In this document: positions 7,191 to 14,619 of the stretch, piece by piece | How positions within the stretch are numbered: the stretch's first letter is position 1 | How the letters are laid out: each line of letters begins with the position of its first letter | NCBI RefSeq assembly: GCF_026627505.1 | Contig: NZ_JAPNLK010000073.1 | Span: 1-42,160, forward strand | Origin: Streptomyces sp. H27-H5 | Lineage (GTDB): Bacteria > Actinomycetota > Actinomycetes > Streptomycetales > Streptomycetaceae | Direction of reading: 5' to 3' | DNA length: 42,160 nt | Notes under the pieces: model-generated | The model's input: the letters and a program-made list of their open reading frames with translations, nothing else | The model's database searches: none | What the model was told of the DNA's origin: nothing | Made by a program: the position numbers and the translations under genes

Positions 7191-7649
7191 ATGCGGATCT
7201 CAGCCAGGGCGGACTACGCGGTACGTGCCGCACTCCAGCTCGCCGGCTCACAGGACGACGGGCCACTGAAGGCCGAGGCGATCGCCGAAGCCCAGGACAT
7301 CCCGCACAAATTCCTCGAAGGCATCCTGAACGACATGCGCCGGGGCGGCCTCGTGCTCAGCCGGCGCGGCGGCAACGGCGGATACCGCCTGGCCAAGCCG
7401 GCCGAGTCCATCAGCATCGCCGACGTCATTCGCGTCGTGGACGGCCCGCTCGTCTCGGTGCGCGGGGTCCGCCCGCCGGACCTGTCCTACACCGGACCGG
7501 CCGAGGCGCTCCTCCCCCTGTGGATCGCACTGCGGGCCAACGTGCGCGAGGTCCTCGACGGTGTGTCGCTCGCGGACGTCGCATCGTCCCAACTGCCCGC
7601 CGACGTATCCGCGCTGGCCGGCACCCCCGAGGCCTGGACCAATCCCTGA
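7191..7649 (+). CDS. Rrf2 family transcriptional regulator, cysteine-free
   Basis: A 152-residue Rrf2 protein. MRISARADYAVRAALQLAG is the hallmark N-terminus; a winged helix follows (AEAIAEAQDIPHKFLEGILN, then GGLVLSRRGGNGGYRLA). It contains no cysteine, so it cannot bind an Fe-S cluster as IscR or NsrR do. This puts it with cysteine-free members such as CymR, which respond to sulfur status through a partner or metabolite. The start is close to the likely promoter (GGATAATG at about 7179), so the transcript may be nearly leaderless. It lies between the SfnB-like and SsuA-like genes, both preceded by the same dyad, making it the best candidate to bind those sites. Confidence 0.85.
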   Translation: MRISARADYAVRAALQLAGSQDDGPLKAEAIAEAQDIPHKFLEGILNDMRRGGLVLSRRGGNGGYRLAKPAESISIADVIRVVDGPLVSVRGVRPPDLSYTGPAEALLPLWIALRANVREVLDGVSLADVASSQLPADVSALAGTPEAWTNP

Positions 7650-7738
7650 CCCTCGCTCCACCTGCGCTTTCTCGCATCGCGAGATTCCGGCGTCCAGCAT
7701 GCGGTCAACCTCTTGGGGCGGGTGTTGCCGTCTGCCAA

Positions 7739-7762
7739 TATGCCTACCAACCAGGTGGGAAA
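7739..7762 (+). promoter_or_regulatory. Sulfur-locus dyad, copy B
   Basis: TATGCCTA-N9-TGGGAAA on the plus strand; half sites CCTACC and GGTGGG form an imperfect dyad. It ends 23 bases before the leader peptide start at 7786. The spacing and base identity match copies A and C. It may overlap the promoter of the leader/SsuA transcript. Confidence 0.6.
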
Positions 7763-7785
7763 ACCAGGAAACGAGGGAGGTGGCC

Positions 7786-7884
7786 GTGCGAACACCGCAT
7801 CACGCACGCCGGATGCCTCCTCTGACCTCCCGTCGACACATCGACCTGGTCCGTACCTCCAGCGCCATCTGTCAACCCGCCTGA
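7786..7884 (+). CDS. Leader peptide upstream of the SsuA-like gene
   Basis: GTG at 7786 with a strong GGGAGG site (7775-7780) encodes 32 residues, ending LTSRRHIDLVRTSSAICQPA. The SRRHIDL-VR-SSAIC pattern is that of the actinomycete sulfur leader-peptide family. It aligns with the minus-strand leader at 5210-5293 (RRH[IV]D[LF] then a late Cys). It stands 350 bases before the sulfonate-binding protein gene with an attenuator-like hairpin between them. Translation through the Cys codon could report Cys-tRNA supply; this mechanism is inferred from the family. Confidence 0.8.
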   Translation: MRTPHHARRMPPLTSRRHIDLVRTSSAICQPA

Positions 7885-7906
7885 CACCTCCCGCGGGCCC
7901 GACCCC

Positions 7907-7962
7907 CCGTGCGGATCAGCGCGCCGCCGGACGTGCGGTTCCGCTCGTGATCGGCCGCACGG
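7907..7962 (+). promoter_or_regulatory. Possible attenuator hairpin after the leader peptide
   Basis: CCGTGCGG (7907-7914) pairs with CCGCACGG (7955-7962), and the adjoining ATCA/TGAT extends the stem with a bulge. It begins 22 bases after the leader stop. GGGCCC at 7895-7900 and 7961-7966 could offer alternative pairing. The position fits a transcription attenuator controlled by translation of the leader, but no folding calculation was made. Confidence 0.45.
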
Positions 7963-8158
7963 GCCCCTCGGCCGGCCTCACCGCCCGGGCGCTCTCGCCC
8001 CCCCGTGTGCGACACGTGGGACGCACATCCGCTCCCGGGGCATCCCGCACCCGTCCGTTGCCCGATCCCTGACCGCGACCCGCCTCCGAGGCCGGGAGCG
8101 GTGCGACGCCGTGCGTGCCGACGGTGTCGCGTCGCCCGTCCCGGTCCCCCCGCACTTC

Positions 8159-8206
8159 CGTACCGCCGCAGTTCGTACCGCCGCAGTTCCGTACCGCCGT
8201 TGCTCC
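8159..8206 (+). repeat. Three 15-16-bp tandem repeats before the SsuA-like gene
   Basis: The unit GTACCGCCGCAGTTC occurs at about 8160-8174 and 8175-8189, and a third, altered copy (GTACCGCCGTTGCTCC) follows at 8191-8206. The array sits 30 bases upstream of the GTG start at 8237, within the untranslated leader. It could be a simple expansion or a binding array. Confidence 0.7.
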
Positions 8207-8236
8207 CTGAACTCGATCCTGTGAAAGGACACTTCC

Positions 8237-9352
8237 GTGTCTGCTGCAAGACCGCTCACCGCCCTGCGTGCCCTCGCCGTCGCCGCCGCGCTTCCGCTGC
8301 TGCTCGCCTCCTGCGGTTACGGCTCCGATGCCGAGAAGGACAAGTCCGCCGACAAGCCCGCACCCGCCGGCGCCGAGGGCAAGAAGCTCTCCGCCCCCGA
8401 GGTCCGCATCGGCTACTTCCCCAACCTGACCCACGCCACCGCCCTGGTCGGCATCCAGGAAGGCCTCATCGCCAAGGAACTCGGCGCCACCACCCTCAAG
8501 CCGCAGACCTTCAACGCCGGCCCCTCCGAAATCGAGGCCCTCAACGGCGGCTCCCTCGACATCGGCTTCGTCGGCCCCTCCCCCTCCATCAACGGCTACG
8601 TCAAGTCCAAGAGCACCAACCTGCGCATCATCTCCGGCTCCGCCTCCGGCGGCGTCAAGCTCGTCGTCAACCCCGACAAGATCAAAACCCTCGACGACCT
8701 CAAGGGCAAGAAGATCGCCACCCCCCAAAAGGGCAACACCCAGGACGTCGCCTTCCTCAACTGGATCGGCACCAAGGGCTGGAACGTCGACCCCGAATCC
8801 GGCAAGGGCGACGTCTCCGTCGTCCGCACCGACAACAAGGTCACCCCCGACGCCTACAAGCAAGGCTCCATCGACGGCGCCTGGGTCCCCGAACCCACCG
8901 CCTCCAAACTCGTCTCCGAAGGCGCCAAGGTCCTCCTCGACGAAACCGAACTCTGGCCCGACAAGAAGTTCGTCATCACCCACGTCATCGTGTCCCAGAA
9001 GTTCCTCAAGGAACACCCCGACGTCGTCGAAGCCGTCCTGAGCGGCACCGTCAAGACCAACGACTGGATCAACGCCAACCCCGACAAGGCCAAGGCCTCC
9101 GCCAACGCCGCCCTGAAAACCCTCGGCGGCAAGGCACTCGACCCCAAGGTCATCGACCCCGCCTGGCCCGGCATCCTCGTCACCGACGACCCCCTCGCGA
9201 GCACCCTCAAGACCGAATCCGACTGGGCCGTCAAGGCCAAGCTCATCCAGGAACCCGACCTCAACGGCATCTACAACCTCAAGATCCTCAACAAGGTCCT
9301 CAAAGCCGCCGGCAAGCCCGAGGTCTCCGACGCCGGCCTCGGCGCCAAGTAA
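8237..9352 (+). CDS. SsuA/TauA-like sulfonate ABC transporter substrate-binding lipoprotein
   Basis: A 371-residue lipoprotein. It has a basic N-terminus, a hydrophobic stretch and a lipobox LLASC, so it is anchored outside the membrane. A periplasmic-binding-protein fold follows: RIGYFPNLTHATALVGIQEG, NGGSLDIGFVGPSPSINGY, then GAWVPEPTASKLV. This matches aliphatic sulfonate/taurine/nitrate binding proteins (NMT1-like). GTG at 8237 has AAAGGA eight bases upstream. The permease and ATPase genes that normally accompany it are absent: TetR follows. The sulfur leader peptide upstream favours sulfonates over nitrate as ligand. It may use a transporter encoded elsewhere, or the operon was cut. Confidence 0.82.
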   Translation: MSAARPLTALRALAVAAALPLLLASCGYGSDAEKDKSADKPAPAGAEGKKLSAPEVRIGYFPNLTHATALVGIQEGLIAKELGATTLKPQTFNAGPSEIEALNGGSLDIGFVGPSPSINGYVKSKSTNLRIISGSASGGVKLVVNPDKIKTLDDLKGKKIATPQKGNTQDVAFLNWIGTKGWNVDPESGKGDVSVVRTDNKVTPDAYKQGSIDGAWVPEPTASKLVSEGAKVLLDETELWPDKKFVITHVIVSQKFLKEHPDVVEAVLSGTVKTNDWINANPDKAKASANAALKTLGGKALDPKVIDPAWPGILVTDDPLASTLKTESDWAVKAKLIQEPDLNGIYNLKILNKVLKAAGKPEVSDAGLGAK

Positions 9353-9393
9353 CCCCGCAGGGGCGAAGAGGGCGAGGGGAGGACGTGGTCGAC

Positions 9394-9413
9394 CCCTGAC
9401 CGTTCGGTCAGGG
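9394..9413. promoter_or_regulatory. Palindrome typical of a TetR operator (or a terminator)
   Basis: CCCTGACCG-tt-CGGTCAGGG, two 9-base arms with a 2-base centre. The GACCG..CGGTC core is a common TetR-family operator form. It lies about 100 bases upstream of the TetR gene and 42 bases downstream of the SsuA-like gene, so it could instead act as that gene's terminator; the 2-base centre is too short for an ideal hairpin loop. Confidence 0.55.
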
Positions 9414-9510
9414 CCTCACGGACACGTCCTTCGCATCGCCCCGGTTCCACGGATCGCCGCCCGGATCGCCGCCCGGGCCTCCGTGTCGCGCGATGGGGCA
9501 GAATGTCGAC

Positions 9511-10083
9511 ATGCCCCGTGCTTCCGACACCCGCCAGAGCATCATCGACGCCGTACTGCGGATCATCGGGCAGGACGGCATCGCGGCCCTCACCAACCGG
9601 CGGATCGCCAAGGAGGCGGGTGTCTCCCTCGGTTCGGTCACCTACCATTTCGCCACCCAGCACGAGCTGTTGCGCGAAAGCCTGCTGCACTTCGTGGCCG
9701 AGGAGACCCGGCATTTCACCGAACTCGCCGACTCGTGCTCCGACGAGCGGTTCGACATCGGGCAAGCGGCCGAGGTGGTCGCACAGGTCGCGGGCGGCAA
9801 CGCCTTCGACAGCCGCCACATCGCGCCCTTCGAGCTGTACGTACAGGCGGGCCGCGACGAACGGCTGCGGGCCGCGGCGGCCGAGTGCTTCGCCGCCTAC
9901 GACCTCCTGGCCGCCCGGATCCTGACCCACCTCGGCGTGCCGGACCCCGAACGCCTGGCGGGCGTGGCCGTCGCCCTGGTCTTCGGGCAGCAGTTGCGCC
10001 GCCTGGCCACCGGCGCCCCGGCGGCCGACCTCGTCGACGCCCTGCTGGTCCTCACGAAGTTCACCCCGCCGCAGACCCCGTAG
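9511..10083 (+). CDS. TetR family transcriptional regulator
   Basis: A 190-residue TetR protein from MPRASDTRQSIIDAVLRIIG. The HTH is clear (GIAALTNRRIAKEAGVSLGS, then VTYHFATQHELLRESL). The C-terminal ligand domain is divergent and gives no clue to the ligand. ATG at 9511 is chosen because GGGGCAGA lies upstream and the family normally begins just before the first helix; ATG at 9493 is possible. The palindrome at 9394-9413 is a candidate autoregulatory operator. It converges with the phosphatase gene on the other strand. Confidence 0.85.
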   Translation: MPRASDTRQSIIDAVLRIIGQDGIAALTNRRIAKEAGVSLGSVTYHFATQHELLRESLLHFVAEETRHFTELADSCSDERFDIGQAAEVVAQVAGGNAFDSRHIAPFELYVQAGRDERLRAAAAECFAAYDLLAARILTHLGVPDPERLAGVAVALVFGQQLRRLATGAPAADLVDALLVLTKFTPPQTP

Positions 10084-10124
10084 GCCGTGCCCCTCGCGTC
10101 GTGGACCCGAAGGGCGGCGTGCGT

Positions 10125-12002
10125 TCAGCGACGCGGGCCCGGGAGGGGCAAGGAGAACCAGACGGCCTTTCCCTCGGCTGTCGGGAGCGTGCCCCAGGAC
10201 TCGGCGAGGGAGTCCACGAGGAGCAGGCCCCGTCCGGATTCCGCGTCCGGCGAAGCGAACCGGGCCTGCGGAAGGACGGGGCTGCCGTCGCACACCTCGA
10301 CGCTGAGTTCCCGTCCCGCATGTCGCAGTCTCAGTCGGACCGGGCCACAACTGTGGTTCACCGCGTTGGAGAGCAGCTCGGACGCGAGCAGGCAGGCGGT
10401 GTCGCAGAGTTGGTCGTCCACGTTCCCCCATCGGACGAGGGTGGACCGCAGGAAGCGCCGCCCTTCGCCGACGCTGCTCGGCTGCGCGGCCAGTACCACG
10501 CTCTGCGAGGTCACCGGCAGGTCGGGGATGTGCACGAGGAGCAGGGTGACGTCGTCCGCGTTGTCGTCGGCGTCCGGCAGCATCTCGCCCAGGAGGGAGT
10601 CGGCCATCGTTTCGAGATCGTCGGTGTCGGCGAACGCCTTGGCCAAAGCCGTGGCCAGACAGTCGAGTTGTTCCTCGATGTCGCTGCCCGGCGTCTCGAC
10701 GAGCCCGTCGGTGTAGAGGGCGAGTACCGAGCCGGGTTCCACGGTGTGGCGGCTCTCGTGGTGCGGGACCTCGCCGACCCCGAGCGGCACGCTGACCTCC
10801 GCGGCGAGCCGGGTCACCCGGCCGTCCGGCGCGGCCAGGAGCAGGGGCAGGTGCCCGGCCGAGCACACGGTCAGTTCCGCCGCGTCCGCGTCGACGACCA
10901 GGTAGCAGCAGGTGACGAACTGGTCCGGAAGTTCGCTCACCACCGCGTCGAGGGCGCGCATCAACTGCCAGGGCGGCATCCCGGTCTTCGCCAGCGCGTG
11001 TGACGCGGAGCGCAACTGCCCCATGACGGCCGCGGCTTCGAGCCCGCGCCCCATCACGTCGCCGATCATGACGCCCACGCGGCCGCCACCCAGGGGGATC
11101 AGGTCGAACCAGTCGCCGCCCACGCCCGCGCCCTGGCGCGCCGGGAAGTACCGGCTCGCCGTCGGCATGCCCGGTACGTCGGCGGGCGAACCCATGAGGC
11201 TGCGTTGCAGAGTGAGGGCCACGTGGCGTTGCTGTTCGTAGAGTTCGGCGAGTTTCTCCTCGGCGGCCTTGCGGTCGCTGACGTCGCGGATGGCCGCCGA
11301 CACGAGGGTGCCGTTCGGGGTCTCCAGGGGACTCAGGCTGATCTCGACGGGGAACTCGCGTCCGTCCCTGCACAGGCCGTACAGCTCCAGGCCGGCGCCC
11401 ATGGGTCTGACCTGGCGGTTGACGAAGTAGCCCTGCCGGAAGTCGGAGTGGTGCCCCCGGAAGCGCTCGGGTACGAGCACCTCGACGGGGCGGCCCAGGA
11501 GGTCGGCCCTGGTGTGGCCGAAGAGCGCCTCGGTCTGGGCGTTGACGAGTTGGATCGTGCCGCGGTCGTCGACGATCACCATCGCGTCGGGGGCGGCCTC
11601 CAGGAGGGCCCGGAACAGCTCTTCGGCGGCCCTGCGTTCGCTGACGTCGCGCACGGCCGCCGAGATGAGCAGGCCGTCGGTGGTCTGTAGCGGGCTGAGG
11701 CTGATCTCGACGGGGAACTCGCGCCCGTCCCTGCGCAGTCCGTACAGCTCCAGACCCGCGCCCATGGGGCGTACCTGGCGGCTGGCCGCGTATCCGAGCC
11801 GGTGCCGCGGATGGTGTCCCCTGTAGCGTTCGGGCACCAGCATGTCGATGGGCCGGCCGAGCAGCTCGTGCCGGGGGTAGCCGAACAGCGCTTCCGTCTG
11901 CGCGTTCACCAGCCGGATCATTCCGGCGTCGTCCACGATCACCATCGCGTCGGGTGCCGCCTCCAGGAGGGCCCGGAACGGCTCTTCGGTCGTCGTCGTC
12001 AT
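10125..12002 (-). CDS. PAS-PAS-SpoIIE phosphatase with C-terminal HATPase domain
   Basis: A 625-residue cytoplasmic signalling protein. Two PAS domains (about residues 8-125 and 130-248) are followed by a short coiled coil (EEKLAELYEQQRHVALTLQ), a PP2C/SpoIIE phosphatase (about 265-480; metal-binding GGDWFD and IGDVMGRG motifs, then ADDVTLLLV), and a HATPase_c_2 anti-sigma kinase-like domain (about 500-625; ASELLSNAVNH and GRGLLLVDSLAESWG). Such proteins can both dephosphorylate and phosphorylate STAS antagonists in sigma-factor partner switching. The two PAS domains are about 75% identical to each other, a recent internal duplication. The PAS ligand is unknown. ATG at 12002 has GAGGCG upstream. 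No STAS gene is adjacent. Confidence 0.92.
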   Translation of the reverse strand: MTTTTEEPFRALLEAAPDAMVIVDDAGMIRLVNAQTEALFGYPRHELLGRPIDMLVPERYRGHHPRHRLGYAASRQVRPMGAGLELYGLRRDGREFPVEISLSPLQTTDGLLISAAVRDVSERRAAEELFRALLEAAPDAMVIVDDRGTIQLVNAQTEALFGHTRADLLGRPVEVLVPERFRGHHSDFRQGYFVNRQVRPMGAGLELYGLCRDGREFPVEISLSPLETPNGTLVSAAIRDVSDRKAAEEKLAELYEQQRHVALTLQRSLMGSPADVPGMPTASRYFPARQGAGVGGDWFDLIPLGGGRVGVMIGDVMGRGLEAAAVMGQLRSASHALAKTGMPPWQLMRALDAVVSELPDQFVTCCYLVVDADAAELTVCSAGHLPLLLAAPDGRVTRLAAEVSVPLGVGEVPHHESRHTVEPGSVLALYTDGLVETPGSDIEEQLDCLATALAKAFADTDDLETMADSLLGEMLPDADDNADDVTLLLVHIPDLPVTSQSVVLAAQPSSVGEGRRFLRSTLVRWGNVDDQLCDTACLLASELLSNAVNHSCGPVRLRLRHAGRELSVEVCDGSPVLPQARFASPDAESGRGLLLVDSLAESWGTLPTAEGKAVWFSLPLPGPRR

Positions 12003-12080
12003 GTTGCGCCTCGCACTCGCCGAACACCGAACACCACCGAAACGAACATCCGACCACGCATTCCACCGTCACTGCGCGGG

Positions 12081-12109
12081 TTGACCGGAACACACGCACA
12101 ATTGACCGG
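12081..12109. repeat. TTGACCGG direct repeats in the divergent intergenic region
   Basis: TTGACCGG occurs at 12081-12088 and 12102-12109, 21 bases (two helical turns) apart. The site is between the minus-strand phosphatase start (12002) and the plus-strand riboswitch remnant. The copies could be -35-like elements or a regulator site. Confidence 0.4.
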
Positions 12110-12184
12110 GTGTGAGCGCCGGTCGGGGTGGTCGGCCCGGGCATCCGTGAAAGGACCCGTTCGGTGACCACTGGTCAGGAGGGC

Positions 12185-12296
12185 GGGGCGACCGTACGAT
12201 TCGTCTGCCCGGTCGGACCGGGTGACAACTGAATCGCCGTATGACCTGGGGGAAGCCGGTGGGAATCCGGCGCTGACCTGCAACCGTGTGGGGCGC
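12185..12296 (+). ncRNA. Cobalamin riboswitch, 3'-truncated
   Basis: The 12241-12288 segment follows the cobalamin aptamer core: GGGGGAA, then the P5 stem-loop GCCGG-tgggaat-CCGGC (12255-12271), then GCTGACCTGCAACCGTG. The upstream arms (CGTACGATTCG..., GAATCGCCGTATGACCTGG) also fit. The 3' part of the element, including the sequence that pairs with the P5 loop and the expression platform, is not recognisable after about 12293. The DNA passes directly into unrelated coding-like sequence. Truncation is therefore inferred, and no B12-related gene follows. Confidence 0.65.
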
Positions 12297-12403
12297 ATCC
12301 GCGCCTTCTCCGAACGCGACACCACCCGCCTGGTGGCCGATCTGCGCGAGGCCCTCGCCCAGCAGGTCGCCGAGGCCCGTGTCTCCCCCTCGGTCAGCGT
12401 CAT

Positions 12404-12703
12404 CTGTGGACCGCCCGGGCCGCCACCCGTCACCGCGGCGGCTGGGGCGATCCCGGCAAGACCTTCGCCATCGGCCTCGGTTGCGAGATCCGGCACGCCT
12501 CCCGCCTGGTGTACGCCGACGGCCTGGACCTCGACAACGCGGCCGCCGCCACGCCCATCGGCATGGGCTGCCGCCTCTGCGAACGCCTCGACTGCCCCCA
12601 GCGTGCCGTGCCGCCGCTGGGCCGGCACCTGGCCGTCGACGAGAACAGCAGCACCTTCATCCCCTACCCGGTCACGGGCGCGCCCCCGTCCGCCCGCGGC
12701 TGA
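12404..12703 (+). pseudogene. C-terminal fragment of a ScfR/RamB family XRE regulator
   Basis: The frame ending with TGA at 12701-12703 reads LWTARAATRHRGGWGDPGKT, then FAIGLGCEIRHASRLVYADG and CRLCERLDCPQRAVPPLGRH, closing with ENSSTFIPYPV. This is the conserved end (DUF2083 region, with its CxxCxxxxCPQR cysteines) of short-chain acyl regulators such as RamB/ScfR. The XRE-type HTH and central domains, about 370 residues, are missing. Upstream coding-like sequence (12300-12400) is in a different frame and is not recognised. The fragment is a remnant. Confidence 0.75.
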
Positions 12704-13052
12704 CGGCGGGGCTCCCGGGCATCCGGTCCAGGACCTCGCCGCACGCTGCTCGTTCGAGGAGGTCGCCCACCTCTTGGTGCGTCTGCCTCGCCGGCCCGGC
12801 CGTCCTGACGGTCTTCCGCCGCGGCGCCCGCAAGGCCCGTTTCCAGGCCCCGATCCGTTTCGACCGTCCCGCGCGGGCGGCCGAGAGCGCGTCCCCCGGG
12901 GCGACGGGCTCCCTGACGACAGGTGTGGTGCCATGGGGCACCACATGGCACTCCCACCCCCTGCGGGAGCAGGTGACGCCATGGTGGCTCAGCTCATTGC
13001 CCTGACGTTTACCCAGGTCAGAGCACTTACGCTGGGCAACACAGCCACCGAA
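12704..13052. other. No supported gene; short inverted repeats
   Basis: No frame gives a recognisable protein; this looks like decayed coding sequence. A perfect hairpin GTGGTGCC-atgg-GGCACCAC lies at 12925-12944. TTGCCC (12997-13002) and GGGCAA (13034-13039) flank CCTGAC...GTCAG (13001-13022), in the likely promoter region of the HicB-like gene. Confidence 0.4.
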
Positions 13053-13106
13053 GGCGCCAAGAGGGTTGCAAGTGGCGCCATGACGGTGCCATGATGGCGT
13101 CATGGA
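13053..13106 (+). promoter_or_regulatory. Helically phased operator array overlapping the hicB-like start
   Basis: Three close direct repeats of GGYGYCATGAYGG begin at 13074, 13085 and 13096, exactly 11 bases apart. The last contains the ATG (13102). Weaker copies start at 13053 (GGCGCCAAGAG) and 13064 (GGTTGCAAGTG). An 11-bp period places each unit on one DNA face, as expected for cooperative ribbon-helix-helix dimers. Binding would block initiation of the regulator gene directly. The link to the encoded RHH protein is inferred. Confidence 0.6.
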
Positions 13107-13620
13107 CCTCACTCCGTATGTCGACAACCTCCGCCGCGAACTCGCGGTGGCCGCCGAGGCCGGCGGCGACGAAGCCCGCGAGCTGGCAGAGAGGCTCACC
13201 GCTCCCCTGGAGTCGGCGGCCCGGCTGACGATGCTCAACGTGCTCTCCGCCGCGGCGGACGAGATCACCCGCGAGCTCGCCCCCGGCTCGGTCGACGTAC
13301 GGCTGCGCGGGCTCGACCCCGACTTCGTGGTGACACCGCCGCCCGCTTACGGCATCGGCTCCGCGGAGGCGGTCGCACCCGTGGAGCCGCTCCGGGCACC
13401 GGCTCCCGAAGACGGCGACGAGGGCGCCACCGCCCGCGTCAACCTGCGCCTGCCGGCCCACCTCAAGGCCCGTGCGGAGGAGTCCGCGAGCCGCGAGGGC
13501 CTGTCGGTCAACGCGTGGCTGGTCCGGGTGGTGTCGGCCGCCGTGGACGGCGGCGCCCTGCCCCGTACGCCGGAGAAATCCCAGACCATCGGACAGAGCT
13601 TCACGGGCTGGGTGCGCTAG
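13102..13620 (+). CDS. HicB-like ribbon-helix-helix protein
   Basis: A 172-residue protein. The first ~90 residues are helical and unrecognised (MDLTPYVDNLRRELAVAAEA, then a Pro-rich linker). The C-terminus has an Arc/HicB-type RHH: ARVNLRLPAHLKARAEESAS, then SVNAWLVRVVSAAVDGG. There is no hicA toxin nearby, so it is probably a regulator and not an antitoxin. No ribosome-binding site precedes ATG 13102; the operator-like repeats overlap it, and the transcript may be leaderless. In Streptomyces this gene commonly precedes DUF4097 and ABC exporter genes, as here; all four genes run in one direction. Confidence 0.75.
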   Translation: MDLTPYVDNLRRELAVAAEAGGDEARELAERLTAPLESAARLTMLNVLSAAADEITRELAPGSVDVRLRGLDPDFVVTPPPAYGIGSAEAVAPVEPLRAPAPEDGDEGATARVNLRLPAHLKARAEESASREGLSVNAWLVRVVSAAVDGGALPRTPEKSQTIGQSFTGWVR

Positions 13621-13704
13621 CCGACATCCCGGTCCGGACCACCTCACCGCACACCACGTCCCACCAGCGGGGACGCCCTGAAGACCCAAGAGGACGGGAC
13701 AGCC

Positions 13705-14550
13705 ATGCCTTCTTTCGACACTCCCGAAGCGATCTCGGTCACCGCCCGCGTGGAGGCCGGTTCCATCCAGTTCACCGCGGGCGACCGTCTCGACACCGTC
13801 GTCGAGGTGCGACCCCGCGACCCGAAGAAGGACCAGGACGTACGGGCGGCCGACCAGACCGAGGTCACCTACGCGAGCGGTGTACTGACCGTCAGGACCC
13901 CCAAGCAGCGCTACCTCGTGGGACGGACCGGCACCGTCGACGTGACGGTCGAACTGCCCGCGGGTTCGGGCGTCGACATGACGGGCGCCTGGGCGCAGGT
14001 GCTCGGTGAGGGCCGGCTCGGTGAGGTGCGGGTGAAGACCTCGTCCGGTGACGTCCGCCTCGACACGACCGGTCCGTTGCAGCTCACCGCGTCGCACGGC
14101 TCAATCACCGTGGACCGGGTCGAGGGCATGGCCGAGATCACGACCAGTTCCGGCAGCCTGCGCGTCGGTACCGTCGACGGCCCGGCCGTCCTGAAGAACT
14201 CGCACGGCACCACGACCATCGGCGTCGCGACCGGTGACCTGCGGGTGAGCGGTTCGAACGGTGACATCGAGATCCGGCGCGCCGAGGGCTCGGTCACCGC
14301 CAAGACCGCGCACGGCACCCTGCGCGTGGGCGAAGTAGCCCGTGGAACAGCCCAGTTGGAGACCTCGTACGGCGCCATCGAGGTCGGCGTCCGCGAGGGC
14401 ACGGCCGCCTGGCTCGACGTCAACTCGGGCTCCGGGCAGGTGCGCAACACCCTCACCGCGTCGCAGGCCCCGGAAAGCACCGAGGACACCGTCAAGGTCC
14501 ACGCCCGCACCCGGCACGGCAACATCGACGTCCGCCGCGCCAAGGCCTGA
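13705..14550 (+). CDS. DUF4097 beta-strand repeat protein
   Basis: A 281-residue protein made largely of repeated short beta strands: VRVKTSSGDVRLDTTG, LTASHGSITVDRVEG, ITTSSGSLRVGTVDG, LKNSHGTTTIGVATG, and so on, each ~18-20 residues. This predicts a right-handed beta-helix or roll typical of DUF4097. There is no signal peptide or membrane segment, so it is likely cytoplasmic. The function is unknown; DUF4097 proteins often sit beside ABC exporters or stress regulators. GAGGACGGGACAGCC precedes the ATG. It is separated by 84 bases from the HicB-like gene and 69 bases from the ABC ATPase. Confidence 0.85.
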   Translation: MPSFDTPEAISVTARVEAGSIQFTAGDRLDTVVEVRPRDPKKDQDVRAADQTEVTYASGVLTVRTPKQRYLVGRTGTVDVTVELPAGSGVDMTGAWAQVLGEGRLGEVRVKTSSGDVRLDTTGPLQLTASHGSITVDRVEGMAEITTSSGSLRVGTVDGPAVLKNSHGTTTIGVATGDLRVSGSNGDIEIRRAEGSVTAKTAHGTLRVGEVARGTAQLETSYGAIEVGVREGTAAWLDVNSGSGQVRNTLTASQAPESTEDTVKVHARTRHGNIDVRRAKA

Positions 14551-14619
14551 CCCCGGCGGTCCCGAGCTCGACTCAGCGCTTCAGCAAGCCACTTCACCGC
14601 CTTCGAAGGGGAGGACCCC

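Noticed and set aside
9271..12171. A 966-codon open frame on the minus strand
   Set aside because: It runs through the TetR gene and most of the phosphatase gene in the wrong frame, with Arg/Pro/Gly-rich nonsense composition.
13102..13620. HicAB toxin-antitoxin pair
   Set aside because: No small HicA-like ORF flanks the gene; only the RHH C-terminus resembles HicB, and the context is the DUF4097/ABC cluster.
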